Shown: piece by piece, positions 63,932 through 64,000 of the stretch | Position numbering within the stretch: position 1 is the first letter of the stretch | How the letters are laid out: each line of letters starts with the position of its first letter | Source of the DNA: Dyella amyloliquefaciens | GTDB lineage: Bacteria > Pseudomonadota > Gammaproteobacteria > Xanthomonadales > Rhodanobacteraceae | Reading direction: 5' to 3' | Length of the DNA: 64,000 bases | Assembly (NCBI RefSeq): GCF_004296575.1 | Contig: NZ_SAYT01000007.1 | Span: 124,001 to 188,000, forward strand | The notes under the pieces: generated by a model | The model's database searches: none | What the model saw: the letters and a program-made list of their open reading frames with translations, nothing else | Told to the model about the DNA's origin: nothing | Made by a program: the position numbers and the translations under genes

Positions 63932-64000
63932 TTAGCCCTCGGCGGACTTCAGGGCGATCTGGCGTTCGATCGCCTCGACAAGCTGGCCGACGGTGCCGTT
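63932..64000 (-). CDS. Acyl carrier protein, C-terminal fragment
   Basis: The last 22 codons of a gene cut by the right edge. The sequence NGTVGQLVEAIERQIALKSAEG has the helix IV pattern of acyl carrier proteins (x-TVGxLVEAI). The phosphopantetheine serine lies outside the window. It immediately precedes a ketosynthase gene in transcription order, which supports the call. Confidence 0.65.
   Translation of the reverse strand, partial: NGTVGQLVEAIERQIALKSAEG

Overview
The window looks like chromosomal core DNA of a high-GC gammaproteobacterium of the Xanthomonadales, probably Rhodanobacteraceae (the Dyella, Luteibacter, Rhodanobacter or Frateuria group). The strongest marker is the arginine cluster at 47-56 kb. 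It has an N-acetylornithine carbamoyltransferase in place of ornithine carbamoyltransferase, an acetylcitrulline-type deacetylase and a fused N-acetylglutamate synthase/kinase, the variant pathway known from Xanthomonas. A FimX-type protein, a one-cysteine DksA with a long basic N-terminus and dispersed REP-like palindromes fit the same group. The genus call is inference. No tRNA, rRNA, CRISPR array, prophage or transposase gene was seen.

Layout. 0-10 kb: the end of an rhlE-like helicase gene, a methyltransferase, an MFS carrier, slyD, the ohrR-ohr peroxide pair with an operator, an NlpC/P60 lipoprotein, a Gln-rich exported protein, a D-amino-acid-dehydrogenase-like enzyme, glutathione reductase and hutG. 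10-16 kb (minus strand): asnS, a MalM-like lipoprotein, a two-helix membrane protein, an atypical SDR, then a compact unit of semialdehyde dehydrogenase, carbonic anhydrase and a RidA-type deaminase. 16-23 kb: an A-type Fe-S carrier, rpsF-rpsR-rplI, dnaB, two tiny envelope genes, alr and radA. 23-31 kb: gst, purU-ypjD, a hydrolase, then ffh, rpsP-rimM-trmD-rplS. 32-36 kb: fimX, epmB and efp. 36-42 kb: mtaD-yciI-ubiG-gph-SQS-like, folE2 and a YbaY-like lipoprotein. 41-47 kb: pyrC-yidD, dksA, sufE, cysS and a glycine-zipper protein. 47-58.5 kb: argF', paiB, osmC, argG, argE', argAB, argC, argH, cupin, proB, proA. 58.5-64 kb: an NTF2-like protein, kynU, a small exported protein, an ACMSD-type decarboxylase, a DGPF protein, a NodE-like ketosynthase and the end of an acyl carrier protein.

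How the genes work together. The arginine and proline genes run in one direction and take glutamate to arginine and to glutamate semialdehyde. A 34-codon Arg-containing leader ORF, a possible antiterminator and an intrinsic terminator sit directly before argF', which fits attenuation control. The kynureninase/ACMSD locus (59-62 kb) and the dehydrogenase/carbonic anhydrase/RidA locus (10-13 kb) together supply most of a 3-hydroxyanthranilate to 4-oxalocrotonate route for tryptophan carbon. EpmB with EF-P, and RimM with TrmD, are classic translation-support pairs. The two gene-free stretches over 300 bp (23223-23808 and 31111-31907) are convergent intergenic regions filled with the same composite repeat.
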